From assembly GCA_030374765.1 (NCBI GenBank), contig JARGXX010000092.1, forward strand, positions 1,674,001 to 1,738,000: a stretch of DNA of 64,000 nt, written 5' to 3'. The stretch comes from Agarophyton chilense (Eukaryota; Rhodophyta; Florideophyceae; Gracilariales; Gracilariaceae). Position 1 is the stretch's first letter, and each line of letters opens with the position of its first letter. The notes below the pieces were generated by a model. It worked only from the letters and a program-made list of their open reading frames with translations. It made no database searches and was not told the origin of the DNA. Made by a program: the position numbers and the translations under genes. Shown here one piece after another: positions 52,890-63,418 of this stretch.

Positions 52890-53806
52890 TTTTTTAACAT
52901 AAACAGGTCAATATCTTTCTCGTCTAATTCAATCTACTTATCCCCGCCAAACTTCTCCGTATCCTACTACGCCTTTTCCTCCTCCTTTATGAGATCTGAC
53001 AGAAATTGCTTTCACATGATGTTGAAGAATTGTACCGCTTCCTTTATACAACACTCCACGGGCGCGTTTGCGAAGAACTGGATGTTTATTTGTCTCTTCA
53101 ACATCTCATTACGCTTCCGTTACGCCTTGAACGCGTTCTCTTGCAATCTGATTCTCTTTTGAAGCACTGCGCTCTGGTTAGGTTTTTCTTTAGCTCTGTG
53201 ACCCACCATGGGTCTCGACACCGATAACATAGCGTCTTCTTTCTTCACTTCTTCGCCCGTACAGTCCCAATTCTCGCTATGACCATCGCTGCTCCTCACT
53301 ACCTCCCGCTACGGATCCAGGTCTGCGCCGAATTCGGGGTGGTGTCGCAATGTGTTCCAAAAATCGAGAAAGGGGAGCGCCATCCAAGGGTCTTCATCTA
53401 TTGCCGTGAAATCTACATCATTGTAGATGGCCGTACCCATCATCATGATTTCTTCCCAATTGGTCTCCGCCGGCTTTTTTCGCGCCACACGGACCACGCA
53501 CGCGTCCAAACATACGCACTGTTTGTTCAATTTTAAGACGCGCTTGCGCACGGATTCCATTGTTCGCACTTCAAGGTTTGCTGTTTTATACTTGTCGTTG
53601 TTAAAGCCTGTGAGAGCTCTGTAGAAGTCATTTTCTTTTCGTTCACTCCCTGCGATGGGGTTTTCGCTAACGTTGAGCCAAGATTTGGCGAAAGCGACAC
53701 CCTGCGCCGTCAAAAAGCTCGTGCCACGTACGTTTTTCTTTTTGTCTCCTTCTACCGTTGGGGATGGGGTGGTTCTAGCTTGGAAGTTGGGTAGTACATT
53801 CAGCAT
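52890..53806 (-). pseudogene. Harbinger-associated Myb/SANT-like ORF1
   Basis: Minus frame from 53806 to 53309 (165 residues): RGTSFLTAQGVAFAKSWLNV followed by SENPIAGSERKENDFYRAL resembles the trihelix Myb-like DNA-binding protein encoded by Harbinger elements. After a TAG at 53311-53309 the same frame continues (DAMLSVSRPMVGHRAKEKPN, then a charged helical tail, CCIKEAVQFFNIM) to about 52890, with TAA, TGA and TAG stops at Gln- or Trp-like positions. Upstream of 53806 the frame stays open through a Pro-rich stretch, so the start is uncertain. It is convergent with the DDE gene at 51600-52300, a known Harbinger layout. Confidence 0.65.
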
Positions 53807-53959
53807 TTTGCAAGGGAACAGAGGGGGTGGGGATGGAGGTCTTGGGGAGGGTGGAGGTGGTAAAGGGGATAGTGGAGGTGATGAAGGGGATGGTGGAGGT
53901 ATGGAAAGAAAAGATTTAGAGCGCTCATTTATTGTGGTATCTACGCGGCGGCTACATCT

Positions 53960-54370
53960 GAATCGATACAGAACCGATCAGCTGGTGGTAGACCATACTT
54001 GCCTTGGGGCTGCGTTATTTTTGCGGAAATGGTACGGAGGAGGATGAAATCACCTGGCGCCATTTGTATGAGAAATACAATAGGCCAAGGTCTATCTCTG
54101 GCGCAAAGCCGTTCTATTTGGTACATGGCTTTCTCCGGCGTAAATTATTTGAGCCAAAAAACGGTTCGTGAGGTTCGCAACACGGACCAAATCCTTAAAT
54201 TTATAGGTAGTTGATGATTTGGTCCTAATACTGTAGATTTTCTTATAAGCTGTATTGAGAATATATCTAAAAAGCGTAGGTATGAACATCTACAACACGT
54301 CCGAAATTAAATGTAGTATTTTACTACTCTCGGAATACCGATGGAATAGTTTTCGTCTCGATGATACTCA
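53960..54370. other. No recognisable gene
   Basis: Short frames only; the right end of the Harbinger element may lie here but no TIR pair was found by eye. Confidence 0.3.
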
Positions 54371-54379
54371 TAGGTGAGT

Positions 54380-54870
54380 GCAACAGGCATGATGAAGTTA
54401 GGAAACGGCATCCCGTAGACAGCCAGCGAGGTGGTATGTTACACGTGGGATCTCGGCCTACAACGGCGCATCCGATTCGACCCTTTGAAGGGAAATACCG
54501 GATTGGAAACGGCGCATATAGTAGGTAACCAGGTGGCAACCAAGCCTACGCTTCGTAGGCGGAAGCCCATTTAGAGCTAGTTATCCCGTACTGTAGAGGG
54601 GTTAATTGGTTAACCAAGTTTATAACTAAATATTATTATGTGGGGCGCTCACCCCTGTGCACGGTACATATGGGACAGAGGGGAGCGCCGATTCTCAAGT
54701 AAAGGAGAAAACAACCGGTTGAATAACTGTCTTGTTCCTTGTTCCGGATTCCTTAACCAGATATCCAGACGATCTACAACAAGTAGTTGTCCGTTACATA
54801 GTACCAACCACCCTCATTGGCCAGTGCGGCCTTACAACCCTGATTCTAGCTCGCTAGTGTTGCGCTCTAC
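54380..54870. repeat. Possible highly diverged LTR fragment
   Basis: The layout recalls family A LTRs: GTACTGTAGAGGGGTTAATT near 54590, ACTAAATATT near 54625, then GGGCGCTCACCCC, ending near GTTGCGCTCTA (54855-54865). No target duplication or TG...CA boundaries could be fixed. Confidence 0.25.
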
Positions 54871-55403
54871 CACATCTTCCCCTTAGCCGCAAGCATCCAT
54901 TCAGCAGTACCGAACACTGTCGCAGGTGTCTGCTCTCTCTCCGTTATTTTGGAAAGCCAAAAATTTTAACCAGACCGGGTCTAATCCAGAGTTCGAACTT
55001 TCAAACAATTGTGACCAGTCACATTCTTTGTACCGGCCGTCACAGCTTGTTTGAAATATCACCAGCTACCCTTTCGACGAAGTTTTTCAAATCCCTTCCT
55101 CTCGACGACGTCAAAAATGTCCTGCAATGCAGATCGCGAAGAAGGGAATAAAAAACAACCGACAGAACCCTTTCGGCTGCCGCAGCTTTTATAACCCTTT
55201 ACCGCTTCATAAAACAGAGCACACGCAGCCAAAGAATTGCCTACGACAACCGTTACGTCGATGAGCCACCCGAGCACCAAGACAGAGTCGAGCATGACCG
55301 AAAATACCACCGCGAATATAAAAACCCGCGTTCTAACCATCCTAATCATTCTGTTTTTATCAACTTCCGTGTAATATCAGCCTTTCCTAACCTTTTAATC
55401 CTT
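54871..55403. other. No recognisable gene
   Basis: A minus frame at 55349-55059 has a hydrophobic N-terminus but no recognisable family and no supporting signals. Confidence 0.3.
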
Positions 55404-55745
55404 TTGCAATGGGTTTTAAAAGTCTCCGAAACAATGACTTGTTATCATGTGCAGTATGGCAAGGTTGAAATTGCGATTGTTGTGCGTGATCTTCTCTCTG
55501 GAGAGTGCCACGGGCTCGGTTTCGTCAAAAAGTACACAAACGAGGCTTCGAAAGTCGCAATAAAGACCCTGCCTGAATTCGAATTTGATCGTCGCGAAAT
55601 ATCGCTTAAAAGATCCAAGAGAAAAGCATCGCACCAAAGAATGCCCGGAGCGTACATGAGAATCGACAGACAGATTAGAGACATTTACGCGGGAATCAAA
55701 ATGGCACAAGAGCATGATACAGGCTATGTTTATGGTGAGCCGTAG
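55404..55745 (+). pseudogene. Tra2/SR-like RNA recognition motif fragment
   Basis: 113-residue open frame. Residues 18-75 follow the second half of an RRM: YGKVEIAIVVRDLLSGECHG, then LGFVKKYTNEASKVAIKTLP and FEFDRREISLKRSK. RNP1 (consensus K/R-G-F/Y-G/A-F-V-x-F) is degraded to HGLGFVKK. The following RKASHQRMPGAYM recalls the linker after the RRM of Tra2 splicing factors (R-P-H-T-P-T-P-G-x-Y-M). The first half of the RRM, including RNP2, is missing, there is no RS domain, and the surroundings are transposon debris, so this is probably a pseudogene. Confidence 0.5.
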
Positions 55746-56172
55746 TGGAACGAGAATTCTACGTGAGGAAGATACGAGGAAGCTTCAAGACCCAGGTATG
55801 AAGATCGAGGGTGAAATTTAGGACGTGGTAACCGCCTTCCATATGGTTGCACACCATATGAAGATCGTGATTGAGTTAGAAGGAGGTATGATAAAGAAAG
55901 CTTCAGCTTGGACAACACGCTCGCTTTAGGCCGTTGCGTGCCATCCAGAGGGAGACTGAGACTATAAAACTGATGCTTGTACGTTAGCTTGCTTTTTAAG
56001 TAATGCTGCTCTTGCCCTCGGCATTAAAAAAACGCTATATTGATTGTGAAGCAAAATAATATATCTACCGGACAAGGATTTTAATTATTAACTAGCGTTG
56101 ATACAGAGTAAAGTCTTTAGTTGACACAGTTTGACTTCAAGAAACATCTTCATCAGGTTCATTAAGTGCAAT
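55746..56172. other. No recognisable gene
   Basis: Sequence between the RRM fragment and the family B LTR. A purine-rich stretch near 55755-55900 may be the decayed tail of the RRM gene. Confidence 0.3.
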
Positions 56173-56519
56173 TGTGAAGGAGCAGTGATTAAGACTGCGT
56201 CCTGTAATCCGCAAGGGCCTGAGGTATATTACAGACGCCACGTGGGCTGGCTGACCCCAGCTGGACACATTTAGATAATTATTATATTTTATTTTATTTA
56301 GTGTGATAGAGTAGATTGACGGTGCCAGGGAGATCCCAGTGCCTCTCCATTGATATTTACTTGGCTCACGTGACGCTTCTTCCTTAGAATCAGGTAGGCA
56401 CCGTTAGGATACAAAATTACGCTCCTTGGTACATCAGTTCCCCCACTTTGGTCTTCAAGACATCGATTCCATAGCTCCGATCTGCAAGACTGCGCATTAA
56501 ACGCCCGCCCATTGCACCA
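56173..56519 (+). repeat. 5' LTR of family B
   Basis: Begins TGTGAAGGAGCAGTG and ends CATTGCACCA. Boundaries come from comparison with the inverted remnant at 4413-4755, where similarity spans the same interval. Confidence 0.65.
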
Positions 56520-56526
56520 AGTACTC

Positions 56527-56545
56527 TGGTAGTGCCGCCGTCAAG
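56527..56545 (+). other. Primer binding site of family B
   Basis: TGGTAGTGCCGCCGTCAAG starts 7 bases after the LTR. The remnant copy has TGGGAGTGCCGCTGTCAAG. The tRNA was not assigned. Confidence 0.45.
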
Positions 56546-56749
56546 GACACGAACCTTAGGACCCGTTCTACAACTTTTCATCAGGTTGAGACCAGTACGC
56601 TGACCTACACGTCATTGCGTTACATTTTAGACTCCCGACTTAGAATCCCCCAGGAATACTTGTTTTTACCACTGGAAAGAAGGATTATACGGATTCCAGC
56701 CTTTGGTTTAATTCCACACCAGACCAGAACTACAGAAGAAACCGCCATT

Positions 56750-58855
56750 ATGGATGCAGGAAACACACCCAACCGACCAGATAATAGGACTCCTACGGCA
56801 GGACAAGTTGCCACTGCAATGCCGACGCTGTCGCATAAACCACAGGTTGGCACTGTAAGCGACTGCAGGAGCACGAGAAACCAGCCGCAAGAAGTACTGA
56901 CTCCCCTGGACAACCCTGAAAGGATTCGCCGAAAACCCACGGTGCCATCGCGTTTACGAGAACGCCTCACCAAGGCCACCTCTAGGCCAGAAACACCCCA
57001 AGGAGAAGATCTTAAGACCCAATGAATTAGAGAGAACATTCCCACAGGGCTTGCTGACCTTCTGTGGCCTCGTCTCCGTGAGCTCGGCTCAGTCGATGTG
57101 GATTCCATTGTCGACATGCGACTCGCTACGGAAATCGCGGACCATACGGATTACCTCATTACACGAAGATTCCCTAAGGTAATGAAGTCTGAGTTATTCA
57201 TAGACTCATTCCTACAGGCCGGTCAAGAAGCAGTCACCAGCCAGTCAGATAACGCTGTCCCAAGGAGCACTCCACAAATCAACCATCCGGGTTCCATATG
57301 GAAACCCCCTAATGAACCCCCAGAAGTGGCTGTATCACCCGCCCCTCGCCGGAAGCACAATCTGAAAAATCCAATGAAAAGAGAATCCAGGAGCAGAAAA
57401 GAAGCTCTGCGTCTAGGAGAGAGACGAATTGATCGCCCTAAAGGAGAATATGAGGTACAGCGACCTCAGGGCTCCATTGGATCTGATATAGAGAACGATT
57501 CTTAGGTCCCCATTCCGCTTGAAAGACACGAAGTAACCACAGGAGAAAGAAGAAAAGAAAGAGTAAAAGATGAGACCATTCGAACACGAGTGATTCTGAT
57601 TCGGACTCAATTGAAACGGTTGACTCGCAAGTAGACGAGGCTGCCGTTCCAGGCCTCAAACCACTGACCAAAATATACGAACTTTTCTTTAAGGTTGTAA
57701 ACTACCGGGATTACCGATTGGTCGACAGGTCTCCAAAATACTCTGGTTTGATGTTTCAAAGAGTCGCGAAATGGGTCAAATGAATGCAACTAACCATTAC
57801 GGACAAGTTTTCGGGTTCCAATCTAATTGCTTTCCTTAGGTTTCTCAGTTTGTTCCGTACGGCCTGTGACCAGATCAGTGTCTATAGGGGCGCCACTCTG
57901 TAACTTTTCCAATTCTGCCTCACAGGAAAGGCGTGACCGAGTTATTTCGAAGATATATGGCACAATTGACCTCGTGGGTGCTCAAGACCGTGAGTTCCTC
58001 GAGTTATATCCTCAGGTTGTTCATTACCTCTTGGTAACCTTTGCCACGGATGAAGTTATAATGAATCCCTACACCGAAGTCATCTCCTTTAAGCAGAGCT
58101 CCAAAATGAGCGAATCGGCTTTCGCAGACGACCTACGGAAGACGACTCACCGATGTGGAAACGTATTCTCCAAAGAACGGCTTAAACGTCATTTCATCAC
58201 GGTATTACTCCGCGCCATTCGGACACATGTTCGTGATAACCATACGGAAACCCCACAATACTCCTTCCAACGGCTCGTCACGTATGCTGGAGGTTCTGGC
58301 TAAATCTACAGGACTTCCACGCGCAATGCTGATGTACCCGGAGGACACGCAACTCCATTGCGTAAACCAAGCCAAGGCCATTTGGTTAGCTACGCTGATT
58401 CGGTCATGGATTCATCAATCCATTACGCCGACTCGAGAGATATCCTTGCAATTATTTTCAGTTCCTCTCCGTCTGGGCCCCCATCATATATCTCCTAGAG
58501 AAATACAGCGACCATAGGACCTCCCAAACCCAATTTTTCTCCCTTTCCACCCCACAAGGACGATTTTATTCGCTCACCAAGGGCCTGCTTCCTCTGCCTT
58601 TCCATGGTCCAACCCTGTGAATGCACGAGCTATCTGCCTGAAGACGGACGCGAACACTTTCTAGCCGTAAGGGAAAAGAAATACAAGGTGCGGAGATTCG
58701 AAAGAATGTTGAACAAGGCACAGAAACGAGCCACAGGGACACCTGAAAGCTCTCACTATGCGACCCCTCCGGATACCTCAATGAAAGCCCCACAAGCCGA
58801 TGCCATTATAGACCCCATGGACGACCCCGAAGAGGAACCCCATGCTCAGAAATAA
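56750..58855 (+). pseudogene. gag: gag polyprotein, family B
   Basis: It starts MDAGNTPNRPDNRTP at 56750. The first frame has a TGA at 57023 and ends at 57505. The capsid region is 57827-58303 (YPQVVHYLLVTFATDE, THRCGNVFSKERLKRHF), homologous to family A gag. A degenerate zinc knuckle, CFLCLSMVQPCEC, lies near 58590-58630. Frame changes near 57510-57830 and 58300 separate the pieces. Confidence 0.75.
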
Positions 58856-58932
58856 ATGGAAACCCCATCGGAAAACGCTCAGAGAGTCGACGCGAAACAA
58901 ATCCTCCTTCTTTAAGTCCATGCCTCATCCAA

Positions 58933-60647
58933 TTGGACGATCAGGAGCCAAGGAGCATCTCAACTCCCAATACCAACCAATACCATTGGAAAACTCAGAA
59001 TGGACCAGAATTAGAAGACAGTAAAGACCCTGTCCGTATCCTCAAGAAAGGGAATTATAGAGTCCGGGTAGCCATGGGCCTACGTTCGAAAAGCTCTCGA
59101 GTGGCCACAGCCGTATTGGACACAGTCGTTGGTTTCAATTTGGACCATTCTAAACTACTTTTATTTGGGTAGCAAGTTTTCGTTCAGCCAAAGAAGACAT
59201 TCAGGATTACCGATGCATCACGTAGAGCAATGGACAGTAAAGAGATAGTACGTATCATTTTACATACACTTAGTACGATGCTAAATCCGCACTTGGTTTC
59301 TTGTATGTCCTAATTTGGGCGATGACGCAAGCCTAGGGACCTCCTTCATCGATTGATACATTAAGGCCATTTATCCAGGACTTAGGAAAATCGAGTTCTA
59401 TGGGGCACCTTCCATCTCTGTAATTGGTTCCGCCACAGGGCCAGAAGCTAACCTCAAAAGAGCAATTATTTTCGAATATACAAAGTCCAATAAGGTTCGC
59501 TTATCGTAGGCCATAACAATACCCTCGATGACTCAGATCACCGTATCGTTCCAATCCCAGTTCTCAGGTCTTGTAGCGAAACAGAACCTCCCGAAAATGG
59601 TTCTGAGGCATCTTAACTTTATGGCTAATGGAGTAATAGAAATCCGCCCTAACAGACTCTTCTTGGTCACTCTCAGCAACCTCCGAGATAGGTCCGCTAC
59701 CTAAATGTACAGTGGTTTTCATCACTCTACCTGCCCCTCTGGCCATTATGGAGGCCCAATTGGATATCTTTTAAACTACAAGTCCAGACGAGGACGTCGA
59801 CTCTTTTGAGGGGACAGTCGCTATCGATGCAGAATTCGAATCCTATAGGCACAATGTGATTGATCTCCTTAGGGAATACCAGACCATGTGGGCAGGTAGA
59901 TTGGGCAAAAACAGAGCCACTACACACCGCATTGACCTTCAGGATGATGTTAGACCACAGTTCCAACGCCCATAACGTACAGACCTAAAGGGTAGGGATA
60001 TTGTCGCCGGCCAGATGTCCAAAATGCGCGAAGCTCAATTCTTAGAGCTGGGGCCTCCTAACCAATCCGAAAGGACAAGTTCCCTTGTTCTCGCGGCTAA
60101 GAAGGATGGCTCCGTCAGGTTCTGTGTCGACTACAGGAAGCTGAACGCAGTATCCAAGAGGGACTTCTACCCGATACCCCGTATGGATGACTGTCTACAT
60201 TCCTTGGGTGAAGTAGCCGTATTCAACACACTGGACGCTAATTCCGGAGATTGGCAAATTCCTGTGGCTGAAGATGCGAAAGCGCTGAAAACCTGCCCTA
60301 CCCGTGAAGATTTGTTCAGATTTACTGGTATAACCTTTGGTTTAAAGAATGCACCAACAACCTTCCAACGGGTAATCGACATCCAACTGTCCCGATTCAA
60401 ACGGAAATTCGCCCTGGTTTATTTGGATGACGTAATAATCTTCTCACGAACCGTGAAAACACACCTTCGCCACGTGAAGACGGTGCTACCAATCCGACAG
60501 GACGCTGGAGTAACACGGAAACTCCACATTTGCGCCTTCTTTCAGGCCTCAGTAGACTATTTCGCTCACGCCGTTTATCCAGGAAAGTTAAAGGTAGCCA
60601 AACGGACCACAGATGCGATCCACCAAGCTAAAACTCCCAGAACCTAG
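58933..60647 (+). pseudogene. pol: pol, family B: protease and reverse transcriptase
   Basis: Protease fragment near 59050-59170 reads VATAVLDTVVGFNL; the Gly of the D-T-G triad is Val. RT is in one long frame, 60015-60647: SSLVLAAKKDGSVRFCVDYR, KLNAVSKRDFYPIPRMDDCL, FRFTGITFGLKNAPTTFQRV and an intact active site LVYLDDVIIFSR. The RT stretch is the best preserved part of the element. It ends in a stop at the TPRT-x-TEL position, where LRSFLGLCNVYRH continues. Confidence 0.85.
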
Positions 60648-61460
60648 ACGGAACTACGATCATTTTTGGGCTTGTGCAATGTCTACCGACATTTAGTCCA
60701 AGGATTAGCTAAAATATAGGCCCCTTTCACCGCAATGTTGAAGAAGGAAACACGTTCGGAGTTTGAGAGCTTTACTGAGGACCAATATCAGGTATTTCAG
60801 ACACTAAAGTACAAATTGCTAAACCCACCCATTCTGGCGTTACCAAAACTCAACAGGCCCTTTGTCTTGGACACAGACGCTTCTGATTTCCAAGTGAGAT
60901 GTGCTTTCCTACAGGAACAAGATTCACCAAAGGAATATCGACCTATTGGATACTGGAGCAGAACGCTCACCAGCGCACAGCGAAACTACAGTACTACAGA
61001 AAAGAAATGTCTCCCCATAATATAGTCGCTGTTAACACTCCGACCATACCTAGAGGGAACTAGGTTCCCCATCGGGACAGACCACGATTCACTGCGCTGG
61101 TTACTCAACATGACCGATGCATCAAGTCGCTTCGCTCGTTAGCGCCTTAGGCTGTCAGAGTATGACTATGATGTAACCTATAGGCCAGGAATCAAGCACC
61201 AGGCAGCAGATGCCGTCTCGTCAATTACTACTGGCGGAACCGATGACACGCCATTGGAGGACCTCATTCCTACTCCCTTCGCGAATGATGGACCTCAGGA
61301 TCATACGGAAACGGACTACCTTATGGGTACCGTAAAAGTGGATGATCCTGAGGTAAAGAGAAATGAAGTGTACCTATTGGACTGGGAGACAGTGCCACCT
61401 AACTCGACACCACCTAAGGTTGATGCGATAACCCTATATGAAAAGAGCTCCTCCTTGTAA
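60648..61460 (+). pseudogene. pol, family B: RNase H
   Basis: It reads FESFTEDQYQVFQTLKYKLL, ILALPKLNRPFVLDTDASDF, then IGYWSRTLTSAQRNYSTTEK, TDHDSLRWLLNMTDASSRFA and LSEYDYDVTYRPGIKHQAAD. The catalytic D-A-S is present. Trp codons before SLLTLRPYLEG and RLRLSEYDY are replaced by TAG. Confidence 0.85.
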
Positions 61461-62620
61461 CTATTGAGGAACTCCTACTGGCGCAGGTCGAAGATGAGTA
61501 CCGCAAGGAAACAGTCCAATTGGTAGGAACCTCTGAATGCATATTCTGCTACGACCGATTCGGACTATTGTGTCGCCGCTCACCACTGGATGGGGCACTC
61601 CAACGGATAGTACCGAGGTCACTGAGGGCGCGATTTCTATCTTTCGCCCATTTCCCTCGCTTGGTCGGTCATTCTGGAGGCCGACGAATGTACCGGACCC
61701 TAGGGAAGATCTTCTACTGGCCACTAATGGCGCAAGACCTATGGCAAACCGCACGGAACTGCACTTCGTGCGCACAAATCCGAGGGTCTTGCGCCAACCG
61801 TCAGGCCAAACTGAAACTTTTCCCCACCGAAGGCCCGATGGAATTCGTAGAAATGTGTACATTTAGATCTTTTCCCAGGTCGTCCCACGGGAAATGGTTC
61901 GTCTTGGTAATAACCTAAAGGTTTACCAAACTTACCCGAGCCCTACCTCTATGGAAAACAATAGCCACGGATGTGGCCACAGCATTCTTCTCCCACTGAG
62001 TATATCCCTATAACATGCCACTTTATCTCCCTACGGATGATGGCAGTCAGTTTGTATCCAAATTCTTATCGCATGTTTGTGCTACCCTAGGTATCCAACT
62101 TGTTACCACCACTGCATACCACCCGCAAAGCAATGGTCAAGCCGAACGCTTCAACCGTACCCTTCTGGACCGATTGGCACACTATGTATCGGAGCACCAA
62201 TTGGACTGGGACGATTCTGTTGAACTACTGGTTTATGCCTACAACACGCACGTACACGCTTCGAAGGGGACCACCCCTTTTGATTTACCGTTAACGAGAT
62301 CGCAGCCGCCCAATGCTGTTGACCTTCAGAAGTCCATTAAAACCCAGGATATAACTGAAGGGATGACTTCTACTTAGGCGACGCCGTACTCGCGCCGACG
62401 CATTGGTAACATTATCCAATCGCCTGTGGCTGTACAGACCAAAGCCCAACGGCGCGACAAGGACAATTTCGACAAAGCCGTCTAGATCACACCTACCTTT
62501 CTGAAAGGAGAATTGGTCTACCTGGACCGGCCACCGAAGGACTGTGATGACCTCGATGATACTACGCAGAAACACCTAACCCGGTCTACGGGACCATATA
62601 AAGCTTTTAAGGCCAGTCAA
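61461..62620 (+). pseudogene. pol, family B: integrase
   Basis: Zinc-binding HHCC region at 61640-61790: HFPRLVGHSGGRRMYRTLGK and then NCTSCAQ. The catalytic core continues PRSSHGKWFVLVIT, where the first Asp of the DDE triad, expected just upstream, is not present (MCTFRSF). TDDGSQFVSKFLSHVCATLG and TTTAYHPQSNGQAERFNRTL carry the second Asp and the Glu. A GPY/F module, RSTGPYKAF, lies near 62585-62612. Stops occur at 61917-61919, at 61998 (Trp to TGA) and at 62375. Confidence 0.85.
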
Positions 62621-62849
62621 CAGACAATTACGATACAAATTGACGGCCTACAGGACACCGTGTGTATTGTTCGGGTTACAAGAGCTCCCAGTTCCCCCGG
62701 ACCAGCAAATTCCTAGTCCCTTGGCCCAACGGAATCACCACGACCTCAAGTCGAGGCTCAAGTCCCCAAAGCTTCTAGGGCAATATCCGCGGACTTGACT
62801 GTCCCCATGGACCCATAAGTCAATGCCAATGACGATGACTCATCTCTGC

Positions 62850-63265
62850 CAACCGACTCCGATGGATTCGCCCCTCTGGAGCACACTCTTCTTCCGAAGG
62901 AGGAACACCAACAGGAACATGTTATTGAACGAATCATCTCCGCCGGTCGATGAGAAAATGGGATAATGCACTATCGCGTTCGTTGGTTTGGCTGTTCTCC
63001 CAAGGACGAAACTTGGCAAAATCCTGAAACCCTTACGGCTAATTTTATCGTCCGGCATTGGCGCAGAATAGGCCGCATGGAGCGCACCCTTCAGGAGGGG
63101 GCAATCATTGGTCCGAAAAGTCCCAAAATGCCCCCCAAACCGGCTCCCGACACGATGGTTCGTCGTAGCCCCCGCATCAGGAATAAGGTCAGGTCTTCGG
63201 CGACACCTGAAGAAGACCTGAGACGCTCTCAAGGTTGGACGACGTCCCGGGGCACGCACGTTTGA
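62850..63265 (+). pseudogene. pol, family B: chromodomain
   Basis: HVIERIISAGR, a stop, then ENGIMHYRVRWFGCSPKDET followed by WQNPETLTANFIVRHWRRI. This is the three-strand plus helix chromodomain pattern. The C-terminal tail is basic (MVRRSPRIRNKVRSS). Pol ends at 63263-63265. Confidence 0.8.
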
Positions 63266-63302
63266 GAGTACAAGAACGACCTAGGGAAAGCACAAGCATC
63301 AT

Positions 63303-63308
63303 TTTATT
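63303..63308 (-). terminator. Putative polyadenylation signal of the family B antisense gene
   Basis: AATAAA on the minus strand (TTTATT on the plus), downstream of the antisense stop and just past the sense pol stop at 63265. Confidence 0.4.
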
Positions 63309-63418
63309 TGACTAACTAGCAGAGGTATATCAGCCCTCACCATGACATCAGGGTTCGCGGAAGCGCTCTGAAGACCAACAGGACTCACGGGGGCGGCGCA
63401 AGAGTAACTCCGTCGTCC

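Noticed and set aside
55059..55349. 96-codon minus frame with a hydrophobic N-terminus, possibly a membrane peptide
   Set aside because: No family, no promoter or polyadenylation evidence, and it lies in transposon debris.
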